Origin: an uncultured Clostridia bacterium
GTDB taxonomy: Bacteria; Bacillota; Clostridia; Oscillospirales; Acutalibacteraceae
Length of the DNA stretch: 12,371 bases
Reading direction: 5' to 3'
NCBI GenBank assembly: GCA_947629295.1
Contig: CANRDH010000032.1
Location: forward strand, 1 to 12,371
The position numbers were made by a program, and so were the translations under genes. A model generated the notes under the pieces. It saw nothing but the letters and a program-made list of their open reading frames with translations. It was not told the DNA's origin and did not search any database. This document shows positions 1-7,492 of this stretch, piece by piece (the first letter of the stretch is position 1; each line of letters opens with the position of its first letter).

Positions 1-54
1 TCGATTTCTCAGTTGTTAATGTTTATGAAAGAACTCAGCTCAAAATGATAATTT

Positions 55-77
55 AAAAAATGTAGAATATATCCACA
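55..77 (-). terminator. Weak putative intrinsic terminator after metH
   Basis: Read on the minus strand, TGTGGA and TCTACA pair around a 5-base TATAT loop (six pairs, one of them G-U). Six T follow directly. It starts 14 bases after the metH stop codon. The stem is short and AT-rich, so termination may be leaky. The rest of positions 1-91 shows no gene or other clear signal. Confidence 0.45.
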
Positions 78-91
78 CCATAAAGCATCAT

Positions 92-2458
92 TTATTGTTT
101 TTTATAAAAGCTTTCAGCATATCGAACACTGTCCATTGCATCCACTCCGTAAAAGTCTGCGCCTATCATATCTGCATATTCCTGATTTAGCACAGCTCCG
201 CCGACCATTACCTTTATGCTTCCGTCTGTTTCGTTAAGAAGCTTTATTGTTTCCGCCATAGATGGAACGGTTGTTGTCATAAGCGCACTCAATCCGACGA
301 GCTTACACTTATGCTCCAGAGCACAATCCCTTATCATTTCGGGCGGTACATCCCTGCCGAGGTCATACACCGTAAAGCCGTAGCTTTCCATTAGTACCTT
401 TACTATATTTTTTCCGATATCGTGTATATCACCTTTAACGGTTGCAAGAACTATAGCCTTACTTTTATCGGACTGCTCAGACGGAATTTTTTTCTTGACG
501 GAATCAAATGCCGCCGTTGCCGCGTCAGCACTCATAAGAAGCTGAGGAAGATAAGCTTTTTTCTGTTCAAATGCCGTTCCTATTTCATTGAGTGCGGGAA
601 TTATATGATTATTTATAATGTCAAGCGGTTCAGTATTTTTCAGAAGCTTTTCTGTCTGAATTACCGCACTGTCCTTAAGACCCCTGACGATACTTGAATG
701 AAGTGTTTCCTCTGATTTTGTTTCAGTCTGCTTTGCAGTGGTTCCCTTATCCGTGGAGGCATATTCAATATAATCAACACAACCGCCGTCAAGCATATTA
801 AGGGCACGATATGCATGATATACGTCCATCATAGCAGAGGAAAACGGGTTCATTATTGCGCAGTTAAGCCCGCATTGCAGAGCGTTGGAGTAAAAGGTAG
901 AGGTGATGATATCCCTTTGCGGCAGACCGAATGAAATATTTGAAATACCAAGGCTTGTTTTTACACCGAGTGCCCGTATCAGCCTTATTGATTCAAGCGT
1001 AACAACGGCGCTTTCGGGATTTGAAGATATGGTAAGTGCAAGAGGGTCAACTATTATATCCTTTTTATCTATACCATATTGACCTGCACGTTCAATTATC
1101 TTTTTCGCAATATCGGCTCTTCCCTGTGCCGTATCGGGTATTCCCTTTTCGTCAATCGTAAGCGCTATAACCGCACCTCCGTATTTCCTTACCGAAGGAA
1201 AAACATGGCTCATGCTTTCCTCCTTACCGTTGACGGAATTTACAAGCGGCTTGCCGTTATAAATTCTCATTGCCTTTTCAAGTGTGTCAAAATTCGTTGA
1301 ATCTATCTGAATCGGCAAATCCGTTACAGCTTGCAGCGAGGAAACACATTCCAGCATCATTTCCGTTTCGTCAATTTCAGGCAGACCTACATTTACGTCA
1401 AGAATATGTGCCCCTGCATCTGTCTGCTGTATGCCCTCATTAAGAATATAATTAAGATTTCCGCTGCGAAGTGCCTCTTTAAGCTTTGGTTTGCCTGTGG
1501 GGTTTATGCGTTCACCTATAAGAATCGGCTCCCTATCAACAAAAACGGCATGGGTATAAGATGACACACAGGTGTAATCTTTTTTATGTGGTACTTTATA
1601 CGGAAGTGATTTTGTTTTTTCTATTGTTTTTCTTATGTATTCGGGAGTTGTTCCGCAGCACCCCCCGAGAATTATTCCTCCGCCCTGTGCAATCTTTACC
1701 ATATAATCGGAAAATTCATCCGCTCCTATATTATATACGGTTTTCCCGTCACGAACCTCCGGAAGTCCGGCATTGGGATTTACTATAACCGGAAGTGAGG
1801 AATATTTTTCAAACTCCCCGATTATTTTAAGCATTATATCCGGACCGAGAGAGCAATTCATTCCGAGGGCATCCACTCCGAGTCCCTCAAGCATTGCAAT
1901 CATGGCCGCCGGATTTGCCCCTGTCATAAGCTTACCGCTTTCATCATATACATTAGTTACGAATATCGGCAAATCACAGTTTTCCTTTGCCGCTATTACA
2001 GCCGCCTTTGTTTCATAGCTGTCATTCATTGTCTCTATCAGTATAAGATCAACACCGCACTGCGCGGCAATCCTTATATTATCTGCAAAGACCGATACGG
2101 CTTCTTCAAATTTCATCTGTCCCAATGGTTCAAGAAGCTGTCCTGTAGGCCCCATATCGAAGGCAACATATGCGTCTTGCCTACCTTCGGCGGCTGTTTT
2201 GGCACATTTTATTCCTGCCTTGATAAGCTCAGCGTAATTATCAAACTTATCACGGTTAAGACCAAAGGTATTTGTCTTTACAATATTTGCACCTGCATCA
2301 AAATACCTGTTATGCAGTGAAATAATTTTTTCAGGGTCGGTAATGTTCCAAAGTTCCGGCGACTGACCGGCAGGCAGTCCCATTTCCTGCAATACTGTAC
2401 CTGTCCCGCCGTCAAAATATATTCTTTTTTCTTTCATTAATTCAAGTATGCTTTTCAT
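92..2458 (-). CDS. metH: Cobalamin-dependent methionine synthase, without the activation domain
   Basis: Cytosolic enzyme that moves a methyl group from methyltetrahydrofolate through protein-bound cobalamin to homocysteine, making methionine. The 788 residues hold, in order: a homocysteine methyltransferase domain (about 12-285; DGGTGT near 16, zinc ligands Cys202, Cys267 and Cys268), a pterin-binding domain (about 311-560, opening with IGERINPTG), a cobalamin cap (about 585-660) and a B12-binding domain (about 667-788). The last has DIHDIG at 677-682, where His679 is the expected lower cobalt ligand. Full-length MetH (about 1200 residues) has a further C-terminal S-adenosylmethionine-binding activation domain. 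Here it is missing, and the protein ends normally after the B12 domain. That function is encoded by the gene just upstream, whose end overlaps this start by 17 bases. The ATG has GGGGAT six bases before it, inside the upstream gene, so coupled translation is likely. All key residues are present. Confidence 0.95.
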   Translation of the reverse strand: MKSILELMKEKRIYFDGGTGTVLQEMGLPAGQSPELWNITDPEKIISLHNRYFDAGANIVKTNTFGLNRDKFDNYAELIKAGIKCAKTAAEGRQDAYVAFDMGPTGQLLEPLGQMKFEEAVSVFADNIRIAAQCGVDLILIETMNDSYETKAAVIAAKENCDLPIFVTNVYDESGKLMTGANPAAMIAMLEGLGVDALGMNCSLGPDIMLKIIGEFEKYSSLPVIVNPNAGLPEVRDGKTVYNIGADEFSDYMVKIAQGGGIILGGCCGTTPEYIRKTIEKTKSLPYKVPHKKDYTCVSSYTHAVFVDREPILIGERINPTGKPKLKEALRSGNLNYILNEGIQQTDAGAHILDVNVGLPEIDETEMMLECVSSLQAVTDLPIQIDSTNFDTLEKAMRIYNGKPLVNSVNGKEESMSHVFPSVRKYGGAVIALTIDEKGIPDTAQGRADIAKKIIERAGQYGIDKKDIIVDPLALTISSNPESAVVTLESIRLIRALGVKTSLGISNISFGLPQRDIITSTFYSNALQCGLNCAIMNPFSSAMMDVYHAYRALNMLDGGCVDYIEYASTDKGTTAKQTETKSEETLHSSIVRGLKDSAVIQTEKLLKNTEPLDIINNHIIPALNEIGTAFEQKKAYLPQLLMSADAATAAFDSVKKKIPSEQSDKSKAIVLATVKGDIHDIGKNIVKVLMESYGFTVYDLGRDVPPEMIRDCALEHKCKLVGLSALMTTTVPSMAETIKLLNETDGSIKVMVGGAVLNQEYADMIGADFYGVDAMDSVRYAESFYKKQ

Positions 2459-3056
2459 TTTTTATCCCCATTATCGCAGTTATAGATTTCATCGGCGTCA
2501 TGAGATATGACGAACCAAGGCTTATTCCCAAGAGTGACTGTGCATTAAGTCTTTCAAGCAGAGGTTTTTGAAATTCAAGAGAAAGGTCGCCATATCCGGG
2601 GCTGAAGCGAACGGCGCAGTCAAGTCCGTTTTTTATAATTCCGGACGCATAATCGCAAAATGAATCTATTGCCGCAGAAGCTATGGCATCCGTTATAAAA
2701 TACTCAGCTTGAGATGTTATTTTAAGCTTTGCAAGTTCCCTGTCAACAGCTATTCCGGCTGTCAGAGCCATTACAAAGGCTTCATCACAGCCGGACAGGT
2801 TTTTATAAAGATTCCTGCTTTCTATACGCATAAACCCAAAATCGCATATATTTTCCCCTCTCATATGGACAGAAGTGCGTATATAGACACACTTATAGCT
2901 TATTATTTTCATCAGTGAGATTTTGCAGGATTCAATAATATCATTCGTATATCCACGTTTTACATTCAATCGTTGTGCAAGCTCATTTTTATTTATTTCA
3001 ACATCCTCCGCCTGTGCGGTAATCATAAAAATATCACTGCTTTTCAATCTCTCCAC
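2442..3056 (-). CDS. Stand-alone methionine synthase activation-domain protein
   Basis: This corresponds to the C-terminal module of long MetH proteins, which binds S-adenosylmethionine and serves the reductive remethylation of cobalamin that has become oxidised. The diagnostic part is C-terminal: RFSPGYGD at 150-157 (Arg150 fits the conserved arginine of the RxxxGY motif) and SLLGISLGSSYLMTPMKSI at 174-192. The first 60 or so residues are not clearly conserved. It is the first gene of a two-gene operon with metH and probably acts in trans on that protein; no flavodoxin or other electron donor lies in the window. The interval is the longest open frame, from GTG at 3056. A TTG at 3047 is in my view the better start: it has GAGG eight bases upstream, whereas the GTG would lie only about 10 bases from the predicted transcript start. 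The protein is then 201 residues. Confidence 0.88.
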   Translation of the reverse strand: MERLKSSDIFMITAQAEDVEINKNELAQRLNVKRGYTNDIIESCKISLMKIISYKCVYIRTSVHMRGENICDFGFMRIESRNLYKNLSGCDEAFVMALTAGIAVDRELAKLKITSQAEYFITDAIASAAIDSFCDYASGIIKNGLDCAVRFSPGYGDLSLEFQKPLLERLNAQSLLGISLGSSYLMTPMKSITAIMGIKNEKHT

Positions 3057-3071
3057 CTCGCCGCCACACTA

Positions 3072-3100
3072 ATAATACCATATCCCGCCATAAATTGCAA
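3072..3100 (-). promoter_or_regulatory. Sigma-A-type promoter of the metH operon
   Basis: On the minus strand TTGCAA (3095-3100) and TATTAT (3072-3077) are separated by exactly 17 bases. TGG directly before the -10 box gives an extended -10. Transcription should start near 3065. The leader is then only about 18 bases to the TTG start, too short for an S-box, T-box or cobalamin riboswitch. Confidence 0.7.
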
Positions 3101-3137
3101 TACAACAGCAGCAGGGCAATGTCATTAACTCAACAAC

Positions 3138-3166
3138 TTGAGAGAAGATCAGCGGTGTGGTATTAT
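3138..3166 (+). promoter_or_regulatory. Putative divergent promoter reading rightward
   Basis: TTGAGA (3138-3143), a 17-base spacer and TATTAT (3161-3166), with TGG just before the -10 box. Both boxes match consensus at five of six positions. It stands back to back with the metH-operon promoter, with 37 bases between the two -35 boxes. No convincing plus-strand gene follows, so the product would be a non-coding RNA of about 170 bases, a very short peptide, or transcription antisense to rnr. Confidence 0.45.
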
Positions 3167-3226
3167 GCAAAGCTCGTAAGAATGTGAAATATTCAGAATT
3201 TACGAAATTATTTGAACAGTCCTCTG

Positions 3227-3255
3227 TGATTCCACCAAGAAACAAATGATTCCAC
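3227..3255 (+). repeat. Pair of 9-base direct repeats
   Basis: TGATTCCAC occurs at 3227-3235 and again at 3247-3255. The 20-base period is close to two helical turns. The pair lies about 130 bases upstream of the metH-operon -35 box and inside the predicted rightward transcript. It could be a binding site or chance; two short copies are weak evidence. Confidence 0.35.
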
Positions 3256-3446
3256 GTCTACCATATATTTATAAATTCTATATTTCACTATTAAAAATAA
3301 CATCCGCTCAGCGAAAACGTTTTTTGTCGGGCAGATTTTTACCGTTCAGTACAAATTTTATGCAGATTTTCTGCTGAATTTTGAAAAACAGAAAGATACT
3401 CATTATATGATATATGACGCTCCTTTCCTGATACCGACATTTTTGC

Positions 3447-5555
3447 TTATTGTATCAATATAAAATCAATTATACCCAGTGCAACATTGGCACTGATTAC
3501 CTCGACGCTCACCTCATCTCCGATAGAATAGCTGACGCCGCTTACCCTGTCCTTAACAGAGGTCATTCCGTCAAATTCAAAATCACTTGTTTCAATATCG
3601 GAAAGCTTAACAAAACCCTCGATTCCGTTAGGAAGCATAATAAAAATTCCGTTATTAGTTGCACCTGATACAACACCCTTGTATCTTTCCCCGATATGTG
3701 AACACATATATTCAGCAGCATAGCATTTTTCCGCGTCACGTTCGGCTCTTACAGCTCTTATTTCAAAATCTGAGGAAAGGGCAGCCGATTCTTCGGCAAA
3801 TTCGCCGTATCGCTTTTTAATTGTATCTATAGTAACCCCGCTTATGAAATCACTCAATATACGATGTATTGAGGTATCAGGATAGCGCCTAATTGGTGAT
3901 GTGAAATGGCAGTAATCTGTCAGTGATAATCCAAAATGTCCCAGCGGACGACTGCTGTATCTGGCTTTAGCCATGGAACGCAGTACCTGAGTTGAAATGA
4001 GCCTTGAATACTTTGTTTCCTTTGCCGCATTTATAAGGGCGGCAAGATCGGTCTGCCGTACACCCTCTCTGAGTCTGCGTGTCTGAAAGCCGCATGATGC
4101 AGCCAATTCGGCAAGTGAATAAAGCTTATCAGGGTCGGGCTCCTCATGGACACGATACACAAAAGGAATACCGACGCTTTTGGCATAAAGAGCAGCCGCC
4201 CCGTTTGCCATTATCATAAACTGTTCGATAATTTCCTCGGCTTCTCCCCTCTCTCTTTCCGAGACGTCAATACACACGCCGTTTTTGTCGAGAACAAAGC
4301 GAAGCTCGGAGCTTTCTATTTCCAATTCTCCTCGTTTTGCAGCTTTTTCTTTCAGAATATCCGCAAGCTTTTTTGCTTCTGCAATCACCTCAGACACGGA
4401 AGCATATTTTTCTTTAATATCATCACTTGCACTTCCGTCAAGTATGGAATTAACCTCTGAATATACACCCCTGACCTTAGATATTATAAAGCTTTTTACA
4501 AAACGGTAATCTATCAGGTCGGCTTTTTCATTAAGCGTCATTATAGCTGAAAACGTCAGTTTTTTTGTCCCTGCATTAAGTGAACAGCAGCCGTTTGAAA
4601 TTTCCTCAGGAAGCATGGGTATAACCCTGTCTGCAAAATAAACTGAGGTACCTCTTCGACGCGCTTCTTCATCAAGTTTGCTTCCGCTGGTAACATAATG
4701 TGAAACATCAGCTATATGAATTTGCAGCTCCCAACCCTTTTCAAGCCTTTTTACACAGATTGCATCATCAAGGTCCTTTGCATCGGCTCCGTCTATTGTA
4801 AAAACAGGCTCCGCAGTATAATCGGTACGCTTAGCCATTTCCTCCTCCGTTATGCGCTGAGCAGCCATCATTGCAGCCTCATGCTTGACAGGAACGGGAA
4901 ATTTTGTGGGTATTCCATAGCTGTCAATTATTGCATCAGAACATATTTTTGCTGAATTACCGCTACCATATACCTTGATTACCCTTGCATATACACCTTT
5001 TTTCTTATTGTCATAGAATATACTCGCCTTAACCTTATCACCGTTTTTGCTTTTAAGCTCACCGCCCTGAACAATACGCAAATTATGTGCAAAGCCGCTG
5101 TCAGCAATAAGATAAGCTGTGCCTGTGTTATTACGGGCTCTTTCTATTGTACCTGTTATTACTCTTGCGCCCCTTTCAAGTATCTTATCAACCTCTCCGG
5201 ATAACCCTTTGGAGCTTTCTCTGACATTTTTCAGTAAGACAATATCTCCCGTTATCGCACCCTTCGTTGACTGTGCATGAATATAAATATCATCCATATC
5301 CGTATCATGCGGCTCTGCAAAGGAAAAGCTTTTCGCCTGTCTCACTATCGTTGCCGGTATATATCCCATTACCCGGGGCAAACCTACTTTTTTTCTGTTT
5401 ATGACTATTTTTCCGTTTCTTTCAAGATATGAAAGAGCATTATTAAATTCCTCAACCTCAAGTATACCGCTTATAATTTGCAGGTCACGTCTTTCTATGG
5501 GCTCTGTCTGCTCCTCTAAAGCAGATAATACCATTTCATTAGCTTCCGTATTCAT
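3447..5555 (-). CDS. rnr: Ribonuclease R (RNB-family 3'-5' exoribonuclease)
   Basis: Processive 3'-5' exoribonuclease of the cytosol that degrades structured RNA and is known for roles in RNA turnover and quality control. The 702 residues read as an N-terminal winged-helix region (about 5-58), two cold-shock/OB domains (about 60-200), the RNB catalytic domain (about 245-575) and an S1 domain (about 622-700). The metal-binding aspartates are in TIDGADAKDLDDA: Asp255, Asp261, Asp263 and Asp264. The substrate-binding signature HFTSPIRRYPD is at 550-560. It ends right after S1 and so lacks the basic tail of longer RNase R proteins (E. coli about 813 residues, B. subtilis about 779). The ATG has AGGGAGG six bases upstream. 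degV ends 71 bases before it; that gap has a TATAAA but no good -35 box, so cotranscription with degV is likely. It is not next to smpB here. Confidence 0.95.
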   Translation of the reverse strand: MNTEANEMVLSALEEQTEPIERRDLQIISGILEVEEFNNALSYLERNGKIVINRKKVGLPRVMGYIPATIVRQAKSFSFAEPHDTDMDDIYIHAQSTKGAITGDIVLLKNVRESSKGLSGEVDKILERGARVITGTIERARNNTGTAYLIADSGFAHNLRIVQGGELKSKNGDKVKASIFYDNKKKGVYARVIKVYGSGNSAKICSDAIIDSYGIPTKFPVPVKHEAAMMAAQRITEEEMAKRTDYTAEPVFTIDGADAKDLDDAICVKRLEKGWELQIHIADVSHYVTSGSKLDEEARRRGTSVYFADRVIPMLPEEISNGCCSLNAGTKKLTFSAIMTLNEKADLIDYRFVKSFIISKVRGVYSEVNSILDGSASDDIKEKYASVSEVIAEAKKLADILKEKAAKRGELEIESSELRFVLDKNGVCIDVSERERGEAEEIIEQFMIMANGAAALYAKSVGIPFVYRVHEEPDPDKLYSLAELAASCGFQTRRLREGVRQTDLAALINAAKETKYSRLISTQVLRSMAKARYSSRPLGHFGLSLTDYCHFTSPIRRYPDTSIHRILSDFISGVTIDTIKKRYGEFAEESAALSSDFEIRAVRAERDAEKCYAAEYMCSHIGERYKGVVSGATNNGIFIMLPNGIEGFVKLSDIETSDFEFDGMTSVKDRVSGVSYSIGDEVSVEVISANVALGIIDFILIQ

Positions 5556-5626
5556 ATTAAACCTCCCTTACTGCCGCTTTTATTTTTTCCGTTTTATACA
5601 ACAAATATCACTTCATAATATTTACA

Positions 5627-6481
5627 TCATTCAGTCATAAAAAGAATACCTAATGTTCCGGGACCACAGTGTGAAGAAATTGTACAGCTCGCCGTTGTTA
5701 TATAAATGTTCTCAAAAAGATTTTTATTTTTTATATGCTCATATACCGCCTGTACATGGTCATCCCCTATACCGGCATGTGTAATAAAAATCTTATCAAA
5801 ACGGATATTATCGTAAGCAGACAGCTTTTCGTCAACATATTGAAATAGAACATTATCAAGCTTGCCTCTGTATTTTTTACCGACAGTCATTGAGCCGTCC
5901 TTATTATCCACCTCGATGCAAGGCTTAAGCTGCAAAAGATTAGCTCCAAGCATGGCAAGAGTTGAGCATCTTCCTCCTGCACGAAGATAATTCAGCTTAT
6001 CTATAATGAAGCTTGAATGAACCTTTTTTGTAAGCAGCTTAAGCTTTTCGGCTATTTCATTTACTTCAAGTCCCTGTTTTATCATATTTGCAGCTTCAAT
6101 TACTATATGAGCCGTCCCGGTGGAAAGATTACATGAATCTATAGGATAGACATGCCCTACCTCCAAAGCGGCAGTAACAGCATTCTGATAAGATGAAGAG
6201 AGTGCCGAACCTATGTTTATATGGATAACGCTGTCACCGTTTTCAACCATTGGCTTGAAGAAGTCAATATATTCACCGACATTTACAGCGGCAGTTTTTG
6301 GCAGCATTCCTGTTGCATCAAAATTTTTATATATCTCCAGCGGAGTTATATTTACACCGTCATCATAGCTTTTTTGTCCGATAACTATATGCAGCGGGGT
6401 ATAAGCCCTTACATTGCAGCTTTCTTTGAGTTCCTGCGATAGGTCACAGGTGCTGTCTGCCGTTAAAATTATCTTTGACAT
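5627..6481 (-). CDS. DegV family fatty-acid-binding protein
   Basis: DegV proteins bind one long-chain fatty acid between two domains. The FakB members present fatty acid to the kinase FakA for phosphorylation and phospholipid synthesis; whether this one is a FakB cannot be told from sequence. The 284 residues are of normal length. Visible family marks are the N-terminal TADSTCDL (7-14), the PKTAAVNVGEY loop (61-71), the serine-rich GSALSSSYQNA (91-101) that helps hold the carboxylate, YLRAGGRCS (165-173) and a C-terminal HCGPGTLGILF (271-281). There is no signal peptide or membrane segment. The ATG has GGAGGAG seven bases upstream. It starts 15 bases after the DnaI-like gene, so it is in the same operon. 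No fakA-like gene is in the window. Confidence 0.92.
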   Translation of the reverse strand: MSKIILTADSTCDLSQELKESCNVRAYTPLHIVIGQKSYDDGVNITPLEIYKNFDATGMLPKTAAVNVGEYIDFFKPMVENGDSVIHINIGSALSSSYQNAVTAALEVGHVYPIDSCNLSTGTAHIVIEAANMIKQGLEVNEIAEKLKLLTKKVHSSFIIDKLNYLRAGGRCSTLAMLGANLLQLKPCIEVDNKDGSMTVGKKYRGKLDNVLFQYVDEKLSAYDNIRFDKIFITHAGIGDDHVQAVYEHIKNKNLFENIYITTASCTISSHCGPGTLGILFMTE

Positions 6482-6496
6482 AATAAACTCCTCCGT

Positions 6497-7492
6497 TCAT
6501 TTTTTACGCTCTCTGCGTTTTATTTGCCTTATATCGTTTCCTATAAATTCAACCCTGTCAAGCATACCGATTATCCTTGATACCATACGGTTTCCGTACA
6601 ATTCCTGCATTTCTTTAATCGTAAGATTGGTACTTATTATTGTCGGCCGAGAAGTCAGCATTCTTGTATTTATAACATTGTATACTTCGGAAGCCGTATA
6701 TTTACTTTGAAATTCGGTCCCCAAATCATCAAGTATCAGTAAATCACACTCATTCAGGAGTTCTTCGGTTTTACCCTTCTGCTCAAAATCATTCCCAAAA
6801 TGTTCTCTTTCAAGGCGTGAAAATATATTAGGAGCAGAAACATATATAACTCCATAACCTTTATCGATGACTGACTGAGCAACAGACAGGGACAGATGAG
6901 TTTTTCCGAGACCGGGACCTCCCTGAAAAAGCAGACTGTGCGACTGTTCCGAAAATTCATCAGCATATTTTTTACAAAATTTCAAAACAGACTGCATATA
7001 GTTATACGGTATTCTGCCTGTCTTTTCGTCGGCAGCTTCGGAGTAGTAGTTAAGCGAAAATGTTTCAAAGCTGCAAAGTGAAAGAGGAGAAATACGGTTA
7101 AGCTGCTCATATGCGTGTTTTTTAAGCAAACTTTTCATACAGGAACACATTATGCCGTCTATATTTCCTGTATCCTTACATTTGTCACACGTATACCATT
7201 CCTCAAGATAATTTGAAGGGAGGCTGCGCGACTTAAGAATTTCACTTAACTCGTTTTGGAGGATAAGGCTTTTTTCTTTCAGTATCTCCAACTCTTCGCG
7301 TACATTTGCACCCATAACAACCTTTTTACCTGCCGATACAGAAATTTTTACAAGTTCTCTCTCTATTTCCTCAGCCCGGGGACATATCTCATACAGCATA
7401 TTTCTGCGTTTCATAAGCTCCTGCTCAGCAAAAAGCCTTCTGTTCTGCAACTCATGCAGGGCATATTCATAAACCTCATTACTATATCCCAT
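6497..7492 (-). CDS. DnaI/DnaC-like AAA+ ATP-binding protein, putative helicase loader
   Basis: AAA+ ATPase of the DnaC/DnaI/IstB group, predicted to load the replicative helicase. In the 331 residues the first 95 or so are helical and charged. A four-cysteine cluster follows (Cys102, Cys105, Cys116, Cys118; CxxCx10CxC), probably a zinc site as in the DnaI N-terminal region. The ATPase domain has Walker A GGPGLGKT (191-198), Walker B LLILDD (251-256), a sensor-1-like STN (287-289) and an arginine-finger-like SRI near 305-307. Its ATG shares one base with the stop codon of the DnaD-like gene (TAATG), and its ribosome site GAGGAGG lies inside that gene, so translation is coupled. IstB transposition helpers share the fold, but the pairing with a DnaD-like gene and the absence of a transposase argue for replication or primosome work. 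The extra N-terminal part also fits DnaI. Confidence 0.88.
   Translation of the reverse strand: MGYSNEVYEYALHELQNRRLFAEQELMKRRNMLYEICPRAEEIERELVKISVSAGKKVVMGANVREELEILKEKSLILQNELSEILKSRSLPSNYLEEWYTCDKCKDTGNIDGIMCSCMKSLLKKHAYEQLNRISPLSLCSFETFSLNYYSEAADEKTGRIPYNYMQSVLKFCKKYADEFSEQSHSLLFQGGPGLGKTHLSLSVAQSVIDKGYGVIYVSAPNIFSRLEREHFGNDFEQKGKTEELLNECDLLILDDLGTEFQSKYTASEVYNVINTRMLTSRPTIISTNLTIKEMQELYGNRMVSRIIGMLDRVEFIGNDIRQIKRRERKK

Larger units (their letters stand above)
3101..3446. other. Spacer between rnr and the metH operon
   Basis: AT-rich, with no recognisable gene. It holds a rightward promoter (3138-3166) and two 9-base direct repeats (3227-3255). A possible rightward hairpin at 3306-3332 (12 positions, one mismatch, several G-U pairs) is followed by AGATTTTT to 3340. 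A short GCAGA/TCTGC hairpin lies at 3362-3374. I see no confident terminator for rnr on the minus strand. Short frames of about 21-36 codons exist on both strands, but none resembles a known protein or has a good ribosome site; I treat them as chance. Confidence 0.5.

Noticed and set aside
3206..3313. Short minus-strand ATG frame (31 codons, ending WWNHRGLFK) and a plus-strand GTG frame of 21 codons near 3184-3249
   Set aside because: Frames this short are common by chance in an AT-rich spacer. Neither has a good ribosome site nor a resemblance to a known peptide, and they overlap each other in antisense.
3057..3446. SAM, T-box or cobalamin riboswitch before the metH operon
   Set aside because: The promoter lies next to the gene, leaving a leader of about 18 bases. 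I see no conserved riboswitch boxes in the rest of the spacer.
4146..4460. Plus-strand frame of 104 codons inside rnr
   Set aside because: Antisense shadow of the RNB domain, without motif or start signal. The same holds for other plus-strand frames inside the genes, such as 8777-9103, 10123-10437 and 11760-12095.
6754..6966. Minus-strand frame of 70 codons within the DnaI-like gene, and a similar one at 8799-9005 within cca
   Set aside because: Same strand but different frame from genes whose own frames carry the conserved motifs. No ribosome site and no family features.
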